A stretch of 60,122 nucleotides of DNA from a virus. The notes under the pieces were generated by a model, which searched no databases, was not told the origin of the DNA, and saw only the letters and a program-made list of their open reading frames with translations. A program made the translations under genes and the position numbers. Numbering within the stretch: the stretch's first letter is position 1; every line of letters starts with the position of its first letter. Where the stretch lies: positions 1-60,122 of IMG/VR virus record IMGVR_UViG_3300030098_003345; one strand, given 5' to 3'. Shown here one piece after another: positions 24,648-35,010 of the stretch.

Positions 24648-26564
24648 TTATTTACATTTCACAGAGGCACCTGTCTCCGGGTCTATTCTCCAACCATCCA
24701 CGCAGTCACCTTCCTCTCCTGTTTTCGCTTCAGCTATCACATCGGCTACCATCAATCTCGCTATCTCTTCCTTACTTAAACTCCTTTCAATATAAGCTAT
24801 TAAGTCTTTCACTTGAGTGTCAGCATCTTCACCTTCCTCATTAGTCTTTATTTTTATTTGAGATTTATTCTCACCCTCACCCTTGCTAACTACAACCTCG
24901 TTGACGAAATCCGTAGGAGCAACTACTTCAAACCCTAATTTTTTCAATGCAGGTCCGTAAGCATTTATCCAATCATCTTCATTCATATCATCCGCTTTAA
25001 AATTTAAAGAGGAAAGATGAGCTTCAAGATTGGCTTGAGCACTTGGCTTAGTAGGTTTGGTGTATTTCGCACTCCCTGTGTCGACAGATAATTCTTTCCC
25101 TACAATATAACCACTATTGTTCAACACATCATTTACATCGTCTATTTCTGTGAACTCTGTAATGGCACCTGTAATCCATTCATCTTGAGGAATAGTTTGA
25201 AGTCCTCCTTGTGAATCAATAGCCCTAAAAGGAAACTCTCTTTTAGTTCCATCTTCATAAGTAATGGTTACGTTATTTTGATTTCTATCTAATGTTAACG
25301 CTTTATTTTTTGGATTGGTTTGATTAATCAATCCTAATAAGAAGTTAGAAGCACTACTAATCTCTCCTTCATCACCATACCATAGCTGCCCTAAATTGTT
25401 AGCTACCTCTATCTGTGACTTGTCCGCTTTTCCTTCTTTAATTATGGCTGAAGGTGGGAATTGAGTAGCACCTGCTTGTTTTATTTGTTTCTTAACATCA
25501 ATATTGGCACGTATAGCAAGTTTTAATTGTTGTTCAACAATTTTCTCTTGGTCCTCAGTAAATACCGGTTTACCGTTGGCATCGACAGAACGGTCTAAAT
25601 AAATCAGTTGACCTTTATTTATACTCTTATCATCATACTCAGCTTTATCATAAGTGAAAGTAAGTTTCATTTTCTCGGTACCTCCTTTTCCATCAGGAAC
25701 CTCAATCCAACCTTTCCTGTCCGTTAAAACTGAAGCCACATTATTAGGGTTTATCATCATAGCACCTACTTGATATTCCTCCCATTCTTTATATCCTGCT
25801 GCCCAAGTTTCTCCTTCTAATCCAAAGTTGTGTTTTTTAGCATCTATATCCGTAATGATTTGATTTATATTTCCTGCAGATGCATATTTAAAAGTAGACA
25901 CTTCTAAAGCACCTAATTGGTTGGTAGCATTTTCTGCGGCAGACTCAATATTAAAGCGGTTGTATTTCATCTTTAACCGCTTGTTTAATTCATTTACAGT
26001 AACATAATTATTTTGGTTTGGGTCTAACTCCATCATCCCTGTCTCTTCATTCATTTTCAGTTTACCCACACTCACTACTCCATTGGTAGGGTTAATGTAT
26101 GCACGAGAATCTCGTAAGTTAGCAAGTCCTTCGGCTTGTTCCATTTGCCAAACCTCAAGGAAAGCCGATTCCTCTCCCTCCCAACGTGCCATTTTATCTG
26201 CATACTCCGCTTGATATTCCTTTTGTAAATCAAATAGTAAAGATGCACCGCTTTGAATATTTTGTCGACCTATTGTATAATCCTTTAAGTTCATTTGACC
26301 CGTTTTTAAAAAGTGGTCTTGCATTCTACGTTCTTCTTGAGCAGCCTCAGCAAACTCTAAAATAAAAGTATTTCCCGCATCATAAGTTCCTGTAGGTGCA
26401 TTAGATAAAGTTTCACCAAACTGTCGTGAGGCAGCATCTATCTCTTGTCTTTTACTTTCTCTAAGTTTCCTTTCTTCGAGCAACATATCGGACATTTCCT
26501 TTCCAACCTCTGCCCAATTTATTCGTGTATCTACTTGCCGTTCAGCGTACTTATAGTAAGTCAT
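24648..26564 (-). CDS. Putative internal virion protein, 638 aa
   Basis: Starts MTYYKYAERQVDTRINWAEVG. Long helical and coiled-coil N-terminal third, mixed C-terminal half with acidic stretches. It lies between the 301-aa and 3206-aa proteins, an order matching the gp14-gp15-gp16 ejection proteins of T7-like phages; no sequence motif proves it. The end (EEGDCVDGWRIDPETGASVKCK) has two cysteines. Confidence 0.55.
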   Translation of the reverse strand: MTYYKYAERQVDTRINWAEVGKEMSDMLLEERKLRESKRQEIDAASRQFGETLSNAPTGTYDAGNTFILEFAEAAQEERRMQDHFLKTGQMNLKDYTIGRQNIQSGASLLFDLQKEYQAEYADKMARWEGEESAFLEVWQMEQAEGLANLRDSRAYINPTNGVVSVGKLKMNEETGMMELDPNQNNYVTVNELNKRLKMKYNRFNIESAAENATNQLGALEVSTFKYASAGNINQIITDIDAKKHNFGLEGETWAAGYKEWEEYQVGAMMINPNNVASVLTDRKGWIEVPDGKGGTEKMKLTFTYDKAEYDDKSINKGQLIYLDRSVDANGKPVFTEDQEKIVEQQLKLAIRANIDVKKQIKQAGATQFPPSAIIKEGKADKSQIEVANNLGQLWYGDEGEISSASNFLLGLINQTNPKNKALTLDRNQNNVTITYEDGTKREFPFRAIDSQGGLQTIPQDEWITGAITEFTEIDDVNDVLNNSGYIVGKELSVDTGSAKYTKPTKPSAQANLEAHLSSLNFKADDMNEDDWINAYGPALKKLGFEVVAPTDFVNEVVVSKGEGENKSQIKIKTNEEGEDADTQVKDLIAYIERSLSKEEIARLMVADVIAEAKTGEEGDCVDGWRIDPETGASVKCK

Positions 26565-26587
26565 ATCGTGTTAATTAATAATCGTGA

Positions 26588-27493
26588 TTATCCTTTATTG
26601 GCAAGTTTTCTTGCTCTAAGTATCATTTCCTTCTCCTCTTCGGTTATACCACTTGTACCTCCACCAAATTGCCAAGCCATAGGGTCTTGTACAGGTTTTT
26701 GATAAAGGTTCGACCAAGCTTCACTACCAAAGATAGATTTACTTTGTTGGGCATCTAAACCTCCGGTCCAATCTTTCCATTGCTTGTTAGTCATATCCTC
26801 AAAATTTACATCCTGTAGATTTGCATCCTCCAAAGTTATTTTATTTTTACCTCTTCCCACATCTCCGGTATATGTTACATCTCCGGTGTAATCAGCAGAA
26901 TACTTTTGCATTGCAGCTTTTTCCCCCTTTGTATCTGCTCCATACAATCCCACTCCTAAACTAATTCCTTGTTGAAGGGTGTCTGTGGCACCCTGTATAC
27001 CTTCTTGTTGTGCCGCAACTGACCGTGCTTCCGCATCTCGTGCTGCCGCTTGTGCTCCTGCAACTTCCTGCAAATCTAACTGAACTCCAATATCTCTTAA
27101 ACGAGAATCTTCTTGTGCAGATAACTGTTCTAATTTCTGCAACTCAGCACCCATTTGAACACGAGTTTGTTGTGCTCCGGCAGCCGTTGCTAATTGAACT
27201 CTTCCGGCAGTAGCTGACGCACCTCGTGTATCTCCCTCTATACCTAATTGTGTTGCTGCTTGAGCTTGGGCTAAAATAGTATCTTGTTGCATTTCATAGG
27301 CTTCCTTATTGATGGATAATGCATCCATATAGTTTACCCTCAGTTTTTTTCGTGCTTCCACCATTGCATTTGCTGCAGCCTCATTTGCCATATTCATTTT
27401 ATCTCTTTCTTTTGCAGCTTGAGCAAAAGAGAGTCCGGTAGTAGTTGCACTAAGTGCTAACCCCCCTAAAGCGAGTCCTGTTGCTATTCCCAT
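26588..27493 (-). CDS. Putative internal virion protein, 301 aa (gp14-like)
   Basis: A hydrophobic, small-residue-rich N-terminus (GLALGGLALSATTTGLSFAQ) is followed by long alanine/glutamine-rich coiled coil to about residue 190. This resembles membrane-entering ejection proteins of podoviruses. Directly follows the GNAT gene (one base gap). Confidence 0.55.
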   Translation of the reverse strand: MGIATGLALGGLALSATTTGLSFAQAAKERDKMNMANEAAANAMVEARKKLRVNYMDALSINKEAYEMQQDTILAQAQAATQLGIEGDTRGASATAGRVQLATAAGAQQTRVQMGAELQKLEQLSAQEDSRLRDIGVQLDLQEVAGAQAAARDAEARSVAAQQEGIQGATDTLQQGISLGVGLYGADTKGEKAAMQKYSADYTGDVTYTGDVGRGKNKITLEDANLQDVNFEDMTNKQWKDWTGGLDAQQSKSIFGSEAWSNLYQKPVQDPMAWQFGGGTSGITEEEKEMILRARKLANKG

Positions 27494-27494
27494 A

Positions 27495-27905
27495 TTATAA
27501 TTTTTTTATTAATTCACTCGTATATGAATCACCGTGAATATAACCAAGTTTTTCATATACGTCAATTAATCCTTTATGTTTTATTAAAGCATAAACATAT
27601 TTATGCCCGGTTTCTTTTGCCAAATTTGTTAAACTATTCACTAAAATATCAAGGGCAATTGCTCTTTCGGGTTTTTTTCGGTAGTTTTTATTGGATATAA
27701 TCCAATCTACCCACGCAACTGCAGAGTTAGTGGTATAAATAAATCCGGCACACACAGGAATACCATCATCCACCACCATTAAACCTCCGGTGCCATTATC
27801 AGGGAGAAAATCTTTTTCTATAGGCACCCATTTCCAATCTTTCCACCATTCTACTAAAATAGTTTCGTAATCTTGGTCTATTAGTGGTCTTATTGTTAAT
27901 CCCAT
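27495..27905 (-). CDS. GNAT-fold acetyltransferase-like protein
   Basis: 136 residues: LTIRPLIDQDYETI start, central beta strands (VAWVDWIISN), helix with ERAIALDILVNSL, and VYALIKHKGLIDVYEKLGYIHG end, the typical GNAT C-terminus. The acetyl-CoA loop Q/RxxGxG is poorly kept (RKKPERA), so activity is uncertain. GNAT-like proteins occur next to internal virion proteins in several marine podoviruses. Confidence 0.65.
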   Translation of the reverse strand: MGLTIRPLIDQDYETILVEWWKDWKWVPIEKDFLPDNGTGGLMVVDDGIPVCAGFIYTTNSAVAWVDWIISNKNYRKKPERAIALDILVNSLTNLAKETGHKYVYALIKHKGLIDVYEKLGYIHGDSYTSELIKKL

Positions 27906-27913
27906 TTGTCTTA

Positions 27914-27921
27914 CAAAGATA
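27914..27921 (-). promoter_or_regulatory. Late-type -7 box before the GNAT gene
   Basis: TATCTTTG on the minus strand, 9 bases before the ATG. No TTG at the expected -33 distance. Confidence 0.45.
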
Positions 27922-27927
27922 CTAATT

Positions 27928-28740
27928 TTAAGGGAATGATTTCATTACTTCTGATTCTATTGCAAACAACTCTGTAGGGTCTACCGAATTGGCAGGACTC
28001 AATACAAGGTGGACTTCACAATAGTGACCTAAAATGCCGTGAGATTCGGCTATTGGGTTTTTAATATACAAGAAATAAGCATCTTGAATAGGAATAGGAT
28101 TTGTAGCTCCTACTGCCGTACCGTCAACAATAATTTGATTAGTACCGTTTACTTTATCTACAATAATGTCAGTCACCGTACCGGCATATACAGGGGTGTC
28201 ATAAGGAGGAACTGCATAATATAAATCATCACCGACACTAATGATACTTCCAATTTGCACATTAACATCAAAGTCTATAACGTATGCCGCAGCCGGTCCC
28301 GATACTGCATCACTTCTACCTATACCATTTAATGACCTTAATTCCCATTGACTCTCATCAGTAGAAGCTCCCACCGGTCCGTCACTCCTTACAAATGCAA
28401 ACCACGCTGCTTCCTTTTTCTCAAACCACGCATCATCTATAAACCCGGTGTCTTGAATATCACTAACTAAAGTAGCTTCCCACGCTTGGTCGCTTTCTAA
28501 ATTTAAAGTCTTAAATATTTTATTCTCTAATGGCTGCTGATTAAATACCGTAGTTATAGTAGAAGACTCAATTTCACCATAAAAAGTATTATGATTATTA
28601 TTGGTGTTGTGTCTATATAGATTTCCCCCCTTAAATGTATAGAAATATTGATTCATTCCTATCATCCAATCGGGATAATAAGAATAAAAAGAAGGAAAAC
28701 CCTGAGAACTTTCTGCGTATGTTAATGTATAGTTTGCCAT
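27928..28740 (-). CDS. Tail-associated structural protein, 270 aa
   Basis: Opening FPSFYSYYPDWMIGMNQYFYTFKGGNLYRHNTN-type sequence (split here: FPSFYSYYPDWMIGMN, then YFYTFKGGNLYRHN) and ending ELFAIESEVMKSFP match a domain I know from the C-termini of stabilisation proteins in marine phages. Beta-rich; no enzymatic motif. Probably a tail knob or needle component working with the 1759-aa protein. Confidence 0.6.
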   Translation of the reverse strand: MANYTLTYAESSQGFPSFYSYYPDWMIGMNQYFYTFKGGNLYRHNTNNNHNTFYGEIESSTITTVFNQQPLENKIFKTLNLESDQAWEATLVSDIQDTGFIDDAWFEKKEAAWFAFVRSDGPVGASTDESQWELRSLNGIGRSDAVSGPAAAYVIDFDVNVQIGSIISVGDDLYYAVPPYDTPVYAGTVTDIIVDKVNGTNQIIVDGTAVGATNPIPIQDAYFLYIKNPIAESHGILGHYCEVHLVLSPANSVDPTELFAIESEVMKSFP

Positions 28741-28756
28741 TTACTTCTTTTTAATA

Positions 28757-28772
28757 GTGTCTTTGAAGACAC
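28757..28772 (-). repeat. GTGTCTT-TG-AAGACAC palindrome, copy 11
   Basis: In the 41-base gap between two tail genes; CA centre in leftward mRNA. Confidence 0.9.
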
Positions 28773-28781
28773 AAGTTATTA

Positions 28782-29705
28782 TTACGGACAAGCACTTATA
28801 CTTGTTATCACCCCATTTGCGTCTACTACTATTTGTTTCTGTCCTGATGGGGGATTTATGGTGTAATTTCCTGCAGGAACTCTTACGCTTCCATATTCAT
28901 CTTGAACGTAAAACTCGTGTATTGCCGGTTCTCCTGCCACTCCTCCACGATTAGGGACATTATAATATTCATTGGGATATACTTCAGTACAATCTCCACC
29001 TATGGTACTCGTAGGACAAGCGGTAAGCAATAATGGACAGTTTATCTCTACATTCCATTGACTTACGGCACACGGACCAAATATCTCTAACAACATCGTT
29101 TCGGGTGCCACCGTAGTTTTAGGGATATATAAGGTAGAATAACCGGGTGCAGGAGTAGTAAGATTTACATCTGCTAAGTCTCCCGTTACCGTACCTGCCG
29201 TTCCGGTCAAATCAAAGGAAGCTCCATTCCACTCAAATTCATCTTGCCCTGCATAACCTCCCCCTGCTAATGTGGCACCTATTCCACAATCAGAAGCCGT
29301 CAAACCGATATAGGTATAGTTGGTTGGGGAAGAGGCAGCAAGATATCCCTCTGTTATACTTGTTAATTCATTATAAGTATTTCCACTCCATAATACTCTT
29401 ATACCTTCAGGTACACTTTGAGGGTCAAAATAAATAATAGTACATCCTAAATCGGCGGCAGTATTAAAGGATACTGAATAGATTCCGCTACTTCCTGCCG
29501 AAAGAGTAATGCCGGTTCCGCAAGGATAAAAGCATTCAGGACAGGTTTGAGGTATCCCCAATACACCACCCACTTGCTCTCTCACTACCGTTCCATCAGA
29601 ATACCATCCATCAGGAGCAGGAGTGACTAATGCGGCAGTTGTAAAGACTGCCGTTGCTCCCGCTAAGGTGGGGGAATCTAAAAAGTAACTTCCAAATGTT
29701 GCCAT
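28782..29705 (-). CDS. Tail appendage protein, 307 aa, cysteine- and glycine-rich
   Basis: Threonine-, glycine- and proline-rich beta-type sequence with several spaced cysteines (CPECFYPCGTG, CGIGAT, CPTSTIGGDC). It looks like an extracellular fibre or adhesin rather than an enzyme. Lies between the stabilisation protein and the 270-aa protein. Confidence 0.5.
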   Translation of the reverse strand: MATFGSYFLDSPTLAGATAVFTTAALVTPAPDGWYSDGTVVREQVGGVLGIPQTCPECFYPCGTGITLSAGSSGIYSVSFNTAADLGCTIIYFDPQSVPEGIRVLWSGNTYNELTSITEGYLAASSPTNYTYIGLTASDCGIGATLAGGGYAGQDEFEWNGASFDLTGTAGTVTGDLADVNLTTPAPGYSTLYIPKTTVAPETMLLEIFGPCAVSQWNVEINCPLLLTACPTSTIGGDCTEVYPNEYYNVPNRGGVAGEPAIHEFYVQDEYGSVRVPAGNYTINPPSGQKQIVVDANGVITSISACP

Positions 29706-29726
29706 ATTATATTTTTTTACATTTTA

Positions 29727-32700
29727 TCACTCACATCCACAATTTAGCTTACTTACTTCAAATCCTGCAGGGAAGGTAGCCAAACCAATTTCTTCTGCAC
29801 AAATTGATAACGTGCCTCCCGGTGCTATAATTCCCGTATTAACCCAAACTCCCGCACAATTTTTATAATCTACTGCACCCCCTATTAAGGTAGGGTTATC
29901 CACTTGATAAGTACCACACACATCTTGACAAGAAGTAACTCCTATAGGGACTCCGCTAATAGTATCCGTTACCGGTAGTGCCACTCTATAAAGTGCTTTA
30001 TAAACGCAACTTGGATGACCTGTAAGATTCCATAGACTATTCGCCGTTACGGGGTATGCTCCCGCATCTACAACTTCATAATTAGGACTTGGAGTAGGAT
30101 AGGCTTCCGTACACTCTTCCATTAACCAAAATTCCTCACAATCGCATTCTTCAAAAGTTATCTCTATAAATTCAGTATCCCAAAGAGTAATGTCTGTTGC
30201 ACAAATATCAAGAGTACCTCCTGATGGTACTTCTACGGTAACCGGACCTGCACCATCACACGGAACATATGTGACATCGTGAGTAGAGTCATCGGTATTA
30301 GTAAGGGTGTATTTATTACATACATCACTACATTCACCCTCCTCAAGTATATTAATCACCGCATCTTCTACCTCTTCCGAAGTTCCTATTACTTCAAATT
30401 TACATCCTGTATACAATGGATTGGTAATGCTAACCAAATCTCCTACAATAGCTCCTACAGTATTAACAACCGTAAAGGTTACGGCAGGAGTAAGGATTCC
30501 GGCAGCCTGACATCTTTGAATTTCAAGTTTTTCTGTTGTACACTCACAACACGCTGCATACATATCGGATGCATCATAACATAAGGCTACCCCTGTTGGT
30601 CTTCGGTAATTATATATTAAATATAAATATTGGTCATTACTTACCGGCATTGTAAATTGAGCTTCATAGGAATTAGGTCCACCTGTAATCGGTACTGCAT
30701 CCGTAGAAGCAAAGAGTAATGCTGCCATATCTACAGGGTTATTGAGATATAACGTATTACTTCTTAAATATCTTAATTCATCTATTGCAGGGTCAAACTC
30801 ATAATCATCAATTGGTAAAATTCGGTTGCTAATAATAGTTATAGTAGCTCCGTCATTAGGAATAAATCCTGCTCCTTGTGGTCCGGAAATTGGTGAATAT
30901 TGGGAAATTAATGGGTTAGTAACTCCGGAAACTAATTCCACTTGCTCGGAATGTAGTGGAGAAACGAACATTCCATCTACCCATCTAAATTCATTGTGAA
31001 TAAACTCTCCTGCATCATTATCAAGTGAATAACACACTTGGATAATAGTTATTTCTTGTGCATCAGGACAATTTACAGTAATCTCTAAAGTAGTTTCACC
31101 GCTATCTACTTCTACCTCTATATCTACCGTATCTACCGCTACATTATCTTTATCTACTACCAATGGTGACCCGGCATCATTGTTTACAAATCCTGTTGTT
31201 GTAGTTACTGCATTATAAGTAGCATCTATTTTTACATTAGAAGTGGTTGAAATAATATTGTAATCTATATTTACATCTCCTACAAGATTCCCTACATTGA
31301 CGCAGAACGTAAAGTTATTGTCAGCTTCAGTAACAGTAACCGTTCTACTAATACCACATTCAATACATTCGGGAATATTAGGCAAAAGCTCATTATTGGA
31401 ACTTAAAACAAATTCATTCATATAAGGGTCATAGCCACCAAGTTTCTGAGTATTAAACGCTTGAAGAAATAAATCTCTAAACCACGACCTCATACCCGCT
31501 TCGGAAATAACCTGCAACTGTTCGTTCTGAGCCGAACTTCCTCTGAGCTGAATAACGGCTCCTCTTTTTGCGTCAGTAAAGAACTTATTTGGACCCCACT
31601 TAGCATAGCTTTCCGGGTTTTGGCTTACACCAAAATCTTCTATTCGAGCTATTTGAGTTCCTAATACCTCCGGTACAGAAGCTATAGTTCCTCCACCTAC
31701 TGAATCGGATAATAAATTTTTTCCCTGTAATACATAAGATATCTTATCTTCTTGAAGAGTTAGAACATCAGTTTCTCTTCCATCCACTAAATAAATAGGT
31801 CCATATCTTTCTTCAAGTGGTTTAAAGTTTAATAACCCAAGATTAAACTCATTAAGTTTATTTACATTGGATTCATCATTATATACACCACTATAAGTTA
31901 AATCAGAATACCTACGCATAGCCATATAGCTTTCGTTATTGGTAGTAAATACCCTGTTTCCTAAAGTTAAAACTTTCCCGGTAATAGAATCTTGAATCTG
32001 ATAGCTTTCTACACCATTACCAAAAGCATAACAATTAAAAAATTCTGTTTTGATAATGGCAGGTTGAACTGCAGTTTGGTTCTGTATGTTCCCTTGATGA
32101 TACCCTGTTGCTTGGTCTATGGGATAAGATTTGGAACTTTCAAACCACACATCGGGTAAAGCATCTTGGGGTTCGGTTTCAAATACAACCAAAGAGTTCC
32201 CTCTAATTAGCTCCATATTTACTTTTAATACCGCTTTCTTTTTATTGCCACTATATCCCTTCATTCCCACTACTACCAACCACATTGCACCTGAAATAGT
32301 GTCATCTTCAAAAAATTGAACGTATAAATTTAAGTCACAAGGAAAATCAGTCTGCATAGGAACGGGGAATCCTGTTCCGCTTGATGTTAACAAAGCCGGT
32401 ATATACGTACAAGTAGGAGGTGATGCTCCACAATCTGCTTCAGAAATTACTTCCGAACCACTTAATATACTTGCTACATTATCTCCATCCCACCACGCTT
32501 TTGCATTGGGGTAATCTTGAGTAGCAATTAAGGTAGTGTCAAGCAAATACTTTCTACGTTCTACTCCGGATGTGGCACACGCTTTTCCTTTACGCAGGTT
32601 GTCTATACGAATATTTATCCTTGAACCTGCCGGAATGGTTACCGGAACATAAGCGAAATTACCGGGTCCCGATGGAAGTGAAGAATCAAAATCAGGATTA

Positions 32701-35006
32701 GGTAAATAAGCAGGATAAGAAATATGACTACAATTCCCGCTTGTATCTTCAGTAGTTTTCTCTCCATATGAAACCACCGCATTAGCATCTGTTTCAGTAG
32801 AAAAATTGTTAGCTCTCATTTTGGCATATACTCCTGCGGGGATAGGAATCTCATTTCCTACACTATCTTGAGGAGGAGGGTCTAAAAAGTCTTGCTCTTG
32901 GGCTACCTTTTCTAATACCGAAGTTTGGACACATCTGCTTAATGCGCCATTTGTATCTAATTTTACTCTTAACAAATCTCCCTCTTCTACCTTACGTGCA
33001 TTTTGTCCTTCAAGTAAAAAGTAATCAGAACCTGATATAGGGTCCCGGAAAAAGAACTGAGTATATACATTCCAATAATTTTCCTTATCCTGTTTGCACA
33101 CAAACTTATAACGAGTTGCCCACTCAGGAGCTATTTGAGTTGTAGGGATATTCACCCTTATCCTATTGGCAAAGACTGAGTTTTCACAAGGCACTTCAAT
33201 AGAATTATTTGGACTTACTAAAGCCGTTGTAGCTCTATTAAAATCATCCATATACACTATTCCTATTTGATAACCTCGTTTACTATGTAAACTTTTTGGG
33301 TTTCCAATCTCGGAAAAAGATGCTTCCGAAGCGGTAATTTCATAGTATTCAAAGACTTCTTGAGTGATAGCCACTCCGGTTGGGTCATCCACATATCGTA
33401 CTATAGGAAGAATAAACCCTATGTCCGGTGAAGCCGGAGAGGTAACTATTTCTACCGGTTGGTCCGCCGCACTTATACCGCTTTCATACTTAGTTAACCC
33501 ACTCAATGTGTTTAATACCGAGCAATTAAAGTTGTCTGTAAATGTAGTTCCTAACGCACAATCAGCAACCGTCTGAATATTAAGTGCCGTTCCTATCTTT
33601 TCCACAAAGTCCGTACTGATAGCTAAATCATATGCACTTGGGAATGACTGCGGAAGGAGGTAAGAAAATTGCAGAGTAGTTAAAGGTGTAGTATCAGCCG
33701 GGAAAGGTAAATCCCCTGTAAAAAACGAATGCTGAAAAGTAATTTGAAACTCTAATAAAGCTCCCTGTGTTAAATTTAAGCCTCCAACACCTTGTATAGT
33801 TACTTCCGAATTGGTTCCGCTTTGCGGTCCATCCCACGTATAAGCCGGATTGGAGGTAGCAGTTGACAAGTCAGTTAAACCTACATCTTCAGAATCTAAC
33901 GAAATGGTATATTCAAGTTTAGTAGGGAACCCACTTAAAGTAGTTAAATCATATTGCTCTAAATAATTTCCATAAATTATTCTATTCCCCATTAAAGTTT
34001 GAGCTTTTGCAAGTCGGGGGACATTGTCATAAAGTCTCAAAATTTCTGATATAGGCAATACGGTAAATATCTGACTACTACTAAAAGAATAACTGTAGTC
34101 GGTATTATCTACAAGTCCTAATAAATCTTTATCAAGTTTTTCAATAATACGGATACTTCCATTTTGCATATCCTTCCATAACAAATCAATCCCGGTCACA
34201 AGAGGTCCACCGGAATTATACTCAATAACTGCTAAATTCGTATTATTAAGCATTCCTTCATTTAAACCTGTAGCATAAGAATAATTAAAAGGCTGCGGAA
34301 TAAAGGAGGGTTCTGTAAACTGAGAAGTGGCTGAATAATCGTCATCCTTATATTTCCATCTATATCCAAAACATACAAATCTATCCTCCAAGAAAGTGTC
34401 ATCTGCGACAGTTGAGCTTTGGGTAAGAGTAGGAGAGTCTGCAGGGGGTTTTTTTATTACAAGTAATTCCTCTTCGGTCACACCATCTATTAAAACTACA
34501 GGATTCGCATAGTTGCGATTAACATTTATAAATCGTGGAGGGTTATAATCGTCAGTCCAAAATAATAAATCTTCGATAAGATTAACTCCCGTAATTAAAT
34601 AAGAAGGATTAAAATTTAAAGTAGTATCGGTTCCTCCACCATCATCAATGCTGATAATATGATAAGTAAGAACATTGGTGAGAGTATTTAAGGAAACTAC
34701 TAAATCAAGTTTACCTGTTGCTCCTAATGCAAAGTCAGGGTCGTGAACAAACCAATATAAGGTTTCTGTAGCACCATCCTCAAAGGCTCCAATACACCGT
34801 GCATTAGTCGATAATGCCTGTCCATCATATTGTAAGGTGGTGAGCTGAGTATTTCCTTTAGCATTTTCTACTGACCCTACTTCGGATTGTTCAGTAGAAC
34901 CTAAACGCACATTCATTGCGTCTACATATTCACCATTGGGAAGTAACCTTTCATCAAGGCTTTTATTCATCCTCCCTAAAACAAAATTTCTCTGTACATT
35001 AGCCAT
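29727..35006 (-). CDS. Giant tail stabilisation / muzzle-type protein
   Basis: 1759 residues. N-terminus NFVLGRMNKSLDERLLPNG, YVDAMNVRLGSTE is the hallmark I know from P22 gp10-like stabilisation proteins (muzzle protein of crAss-like phages), which close the podovirus tail below the ring proteins. The body is beta-rich, with repeated aspartate-rich strands. The C-terminal ~350 residues are cysteine-rich (many CxxC pairs, CDCEEFW, CATD), an unusual extension probably exposed. Confidence 0.7.
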   Translation of the reverse strand: MANVQRNFVLGRMNKSLDERLLPNGEYVDAMNVRLGSTEQSEVGSVENAKGNTQLTTLQYDGQALSTNARCIGAFEDGATETLYWFVHDPDFALGATGKLDLVVSLNTLTNVLTYHIISIDDGGGTDTTLNFNPSYLITGVNLIEDLLFWTDDYNPPRFINVNRNYANPVVLIDGVTEEELLVIKKPPADSPTLTQSSTVADDTFLEDRFVCFGYRWKYKDDDYSATSQFTEPSFIPQPFNYSYATGLNEGMLNNTNLAVIEYNSGGPLVTGIDLLWKDMQNGSIRIIEKLDKDLLGLVDNTDYSYSFSSSQIFTVLPISEILRLYDNVPRLAKAQTLMGNRIIYGNYLEQYDLTTLSGFPTKLEYTISLDSEDVGLTDLSTATSNPAYTWDGPQSGTNSEVTIQGVGGLNLTQGALLEFQITFQHSFFTGDLPFPADTTPLTTLQFSYLLPQSFPSAYDLAISTDFVEKIGTALNIQTVADCALGTTFTDNFNCSVLNTLSGLTKYESGISAADQPVEIVTSPASPDIGFILPIVRYVDDPTGVAITQEVFEYYEITASEASFSEIGNPKSLHSKRGYQIGIVYMDDFNRATTALVSPNNSIEVPCENSVFANRIRVNIPTTQIAPEWATRYKFVCKQDKENYWNVYTQFFFRDPISGSDYFLLEGQNARKVEEGDLLRVKLDTNGALSRCVQTSVLEKVAQEQDFLDPPPQDSVGNEIPIPAGVYAKMRANNFSTETDANAVVSYGEKTTEDTSGNCSHISYPAYLPNPDFDSSLPSGPGNFAYVPVTIPAGSRINIRIDNLRKGKACATSGVERRKYLLDTTLIATQDYPNAKAWWDGDNVASILSGSEVISEADCGASPPTCTYIPALLTSSGTGFPVPMQTDFPCDLNLYVQFFEDDTISGAMWLVVVGMKGYSGNKKKAVLKVNMELIRGNSLVVFETEPQDALPDVWFESSKSYPIDQATGYHQGNIQNQTAVQPAIIKTEFFNCYAFGNGVESYQIQDSITGKVLTLGNRVFTTNNESYMAMRRYSDLTYSGVYNDESNVNKLNEFNLGLLNFKPLEERYGPIYLVDGRETDVLTLQEDKISYVLQGKNLLSDSVGGGTIASVPEVLGTQIARIEDFGVSQNPESYAKWGPNKFFTDAKRGAVIQLRGSSAQNEQLQVISEAGMRSWFRDLFLQAFNTQKLGGYDPYMNEFVLSSNNELLPNIPECIECGISRTVTVTEADNNFTFCVNVGNLVGDVNIDYNIISTTSNVKIDATYNAVTTTTGFVNNDAGSPLVVDKDNVAVDTVDIEVEVDSGETTLEITVNCPDAQEITIIQVCYSLDNDAGEFIHNEFRWVDGMFVSPLHSEQVELVSGVTNPLISQYSPISGPQGAGFIPNDGATITIISNRILPIDDYEFDPAIDELRYLRSNTLYLNNPVDMAALLFASTDAVPITGGPNSYEAQFTMPVSNDQYLYLIYNYRRPTGVALCYDASDMYAACCECTTEKLEIQRCQAAGILTPAVTFTVVNTVGAIVGDLVSITNPLYTGCKFEVIGTSEEVEDAVINILEEGECSDVCNKYTLTNTDDSTHDVTYVPCDGAGPVTVEVPSGGTLDICATDITLWDTEFIEITFEECDCEEFWLMEECTEAYPTPSPNYEVVDAGAYPVTANSLWNLTGHPSCVYKALYRVALPVTDTISGVPIGVTSCQDVCGTYQVDNPTLIGGAVDYKNCAGVWVNTGIIAPGGTLSICAEEIGLATFPAGFEVSKLNCGCE

Positions 35007-35010
35007 ATTA

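Noticed and set aside
28320-28345. Minus-strand CTGATGAGAG near 28340 as a hammerhead
   Set aside because: No GAAA or matching stems around it; within the 270-aa structural gene.
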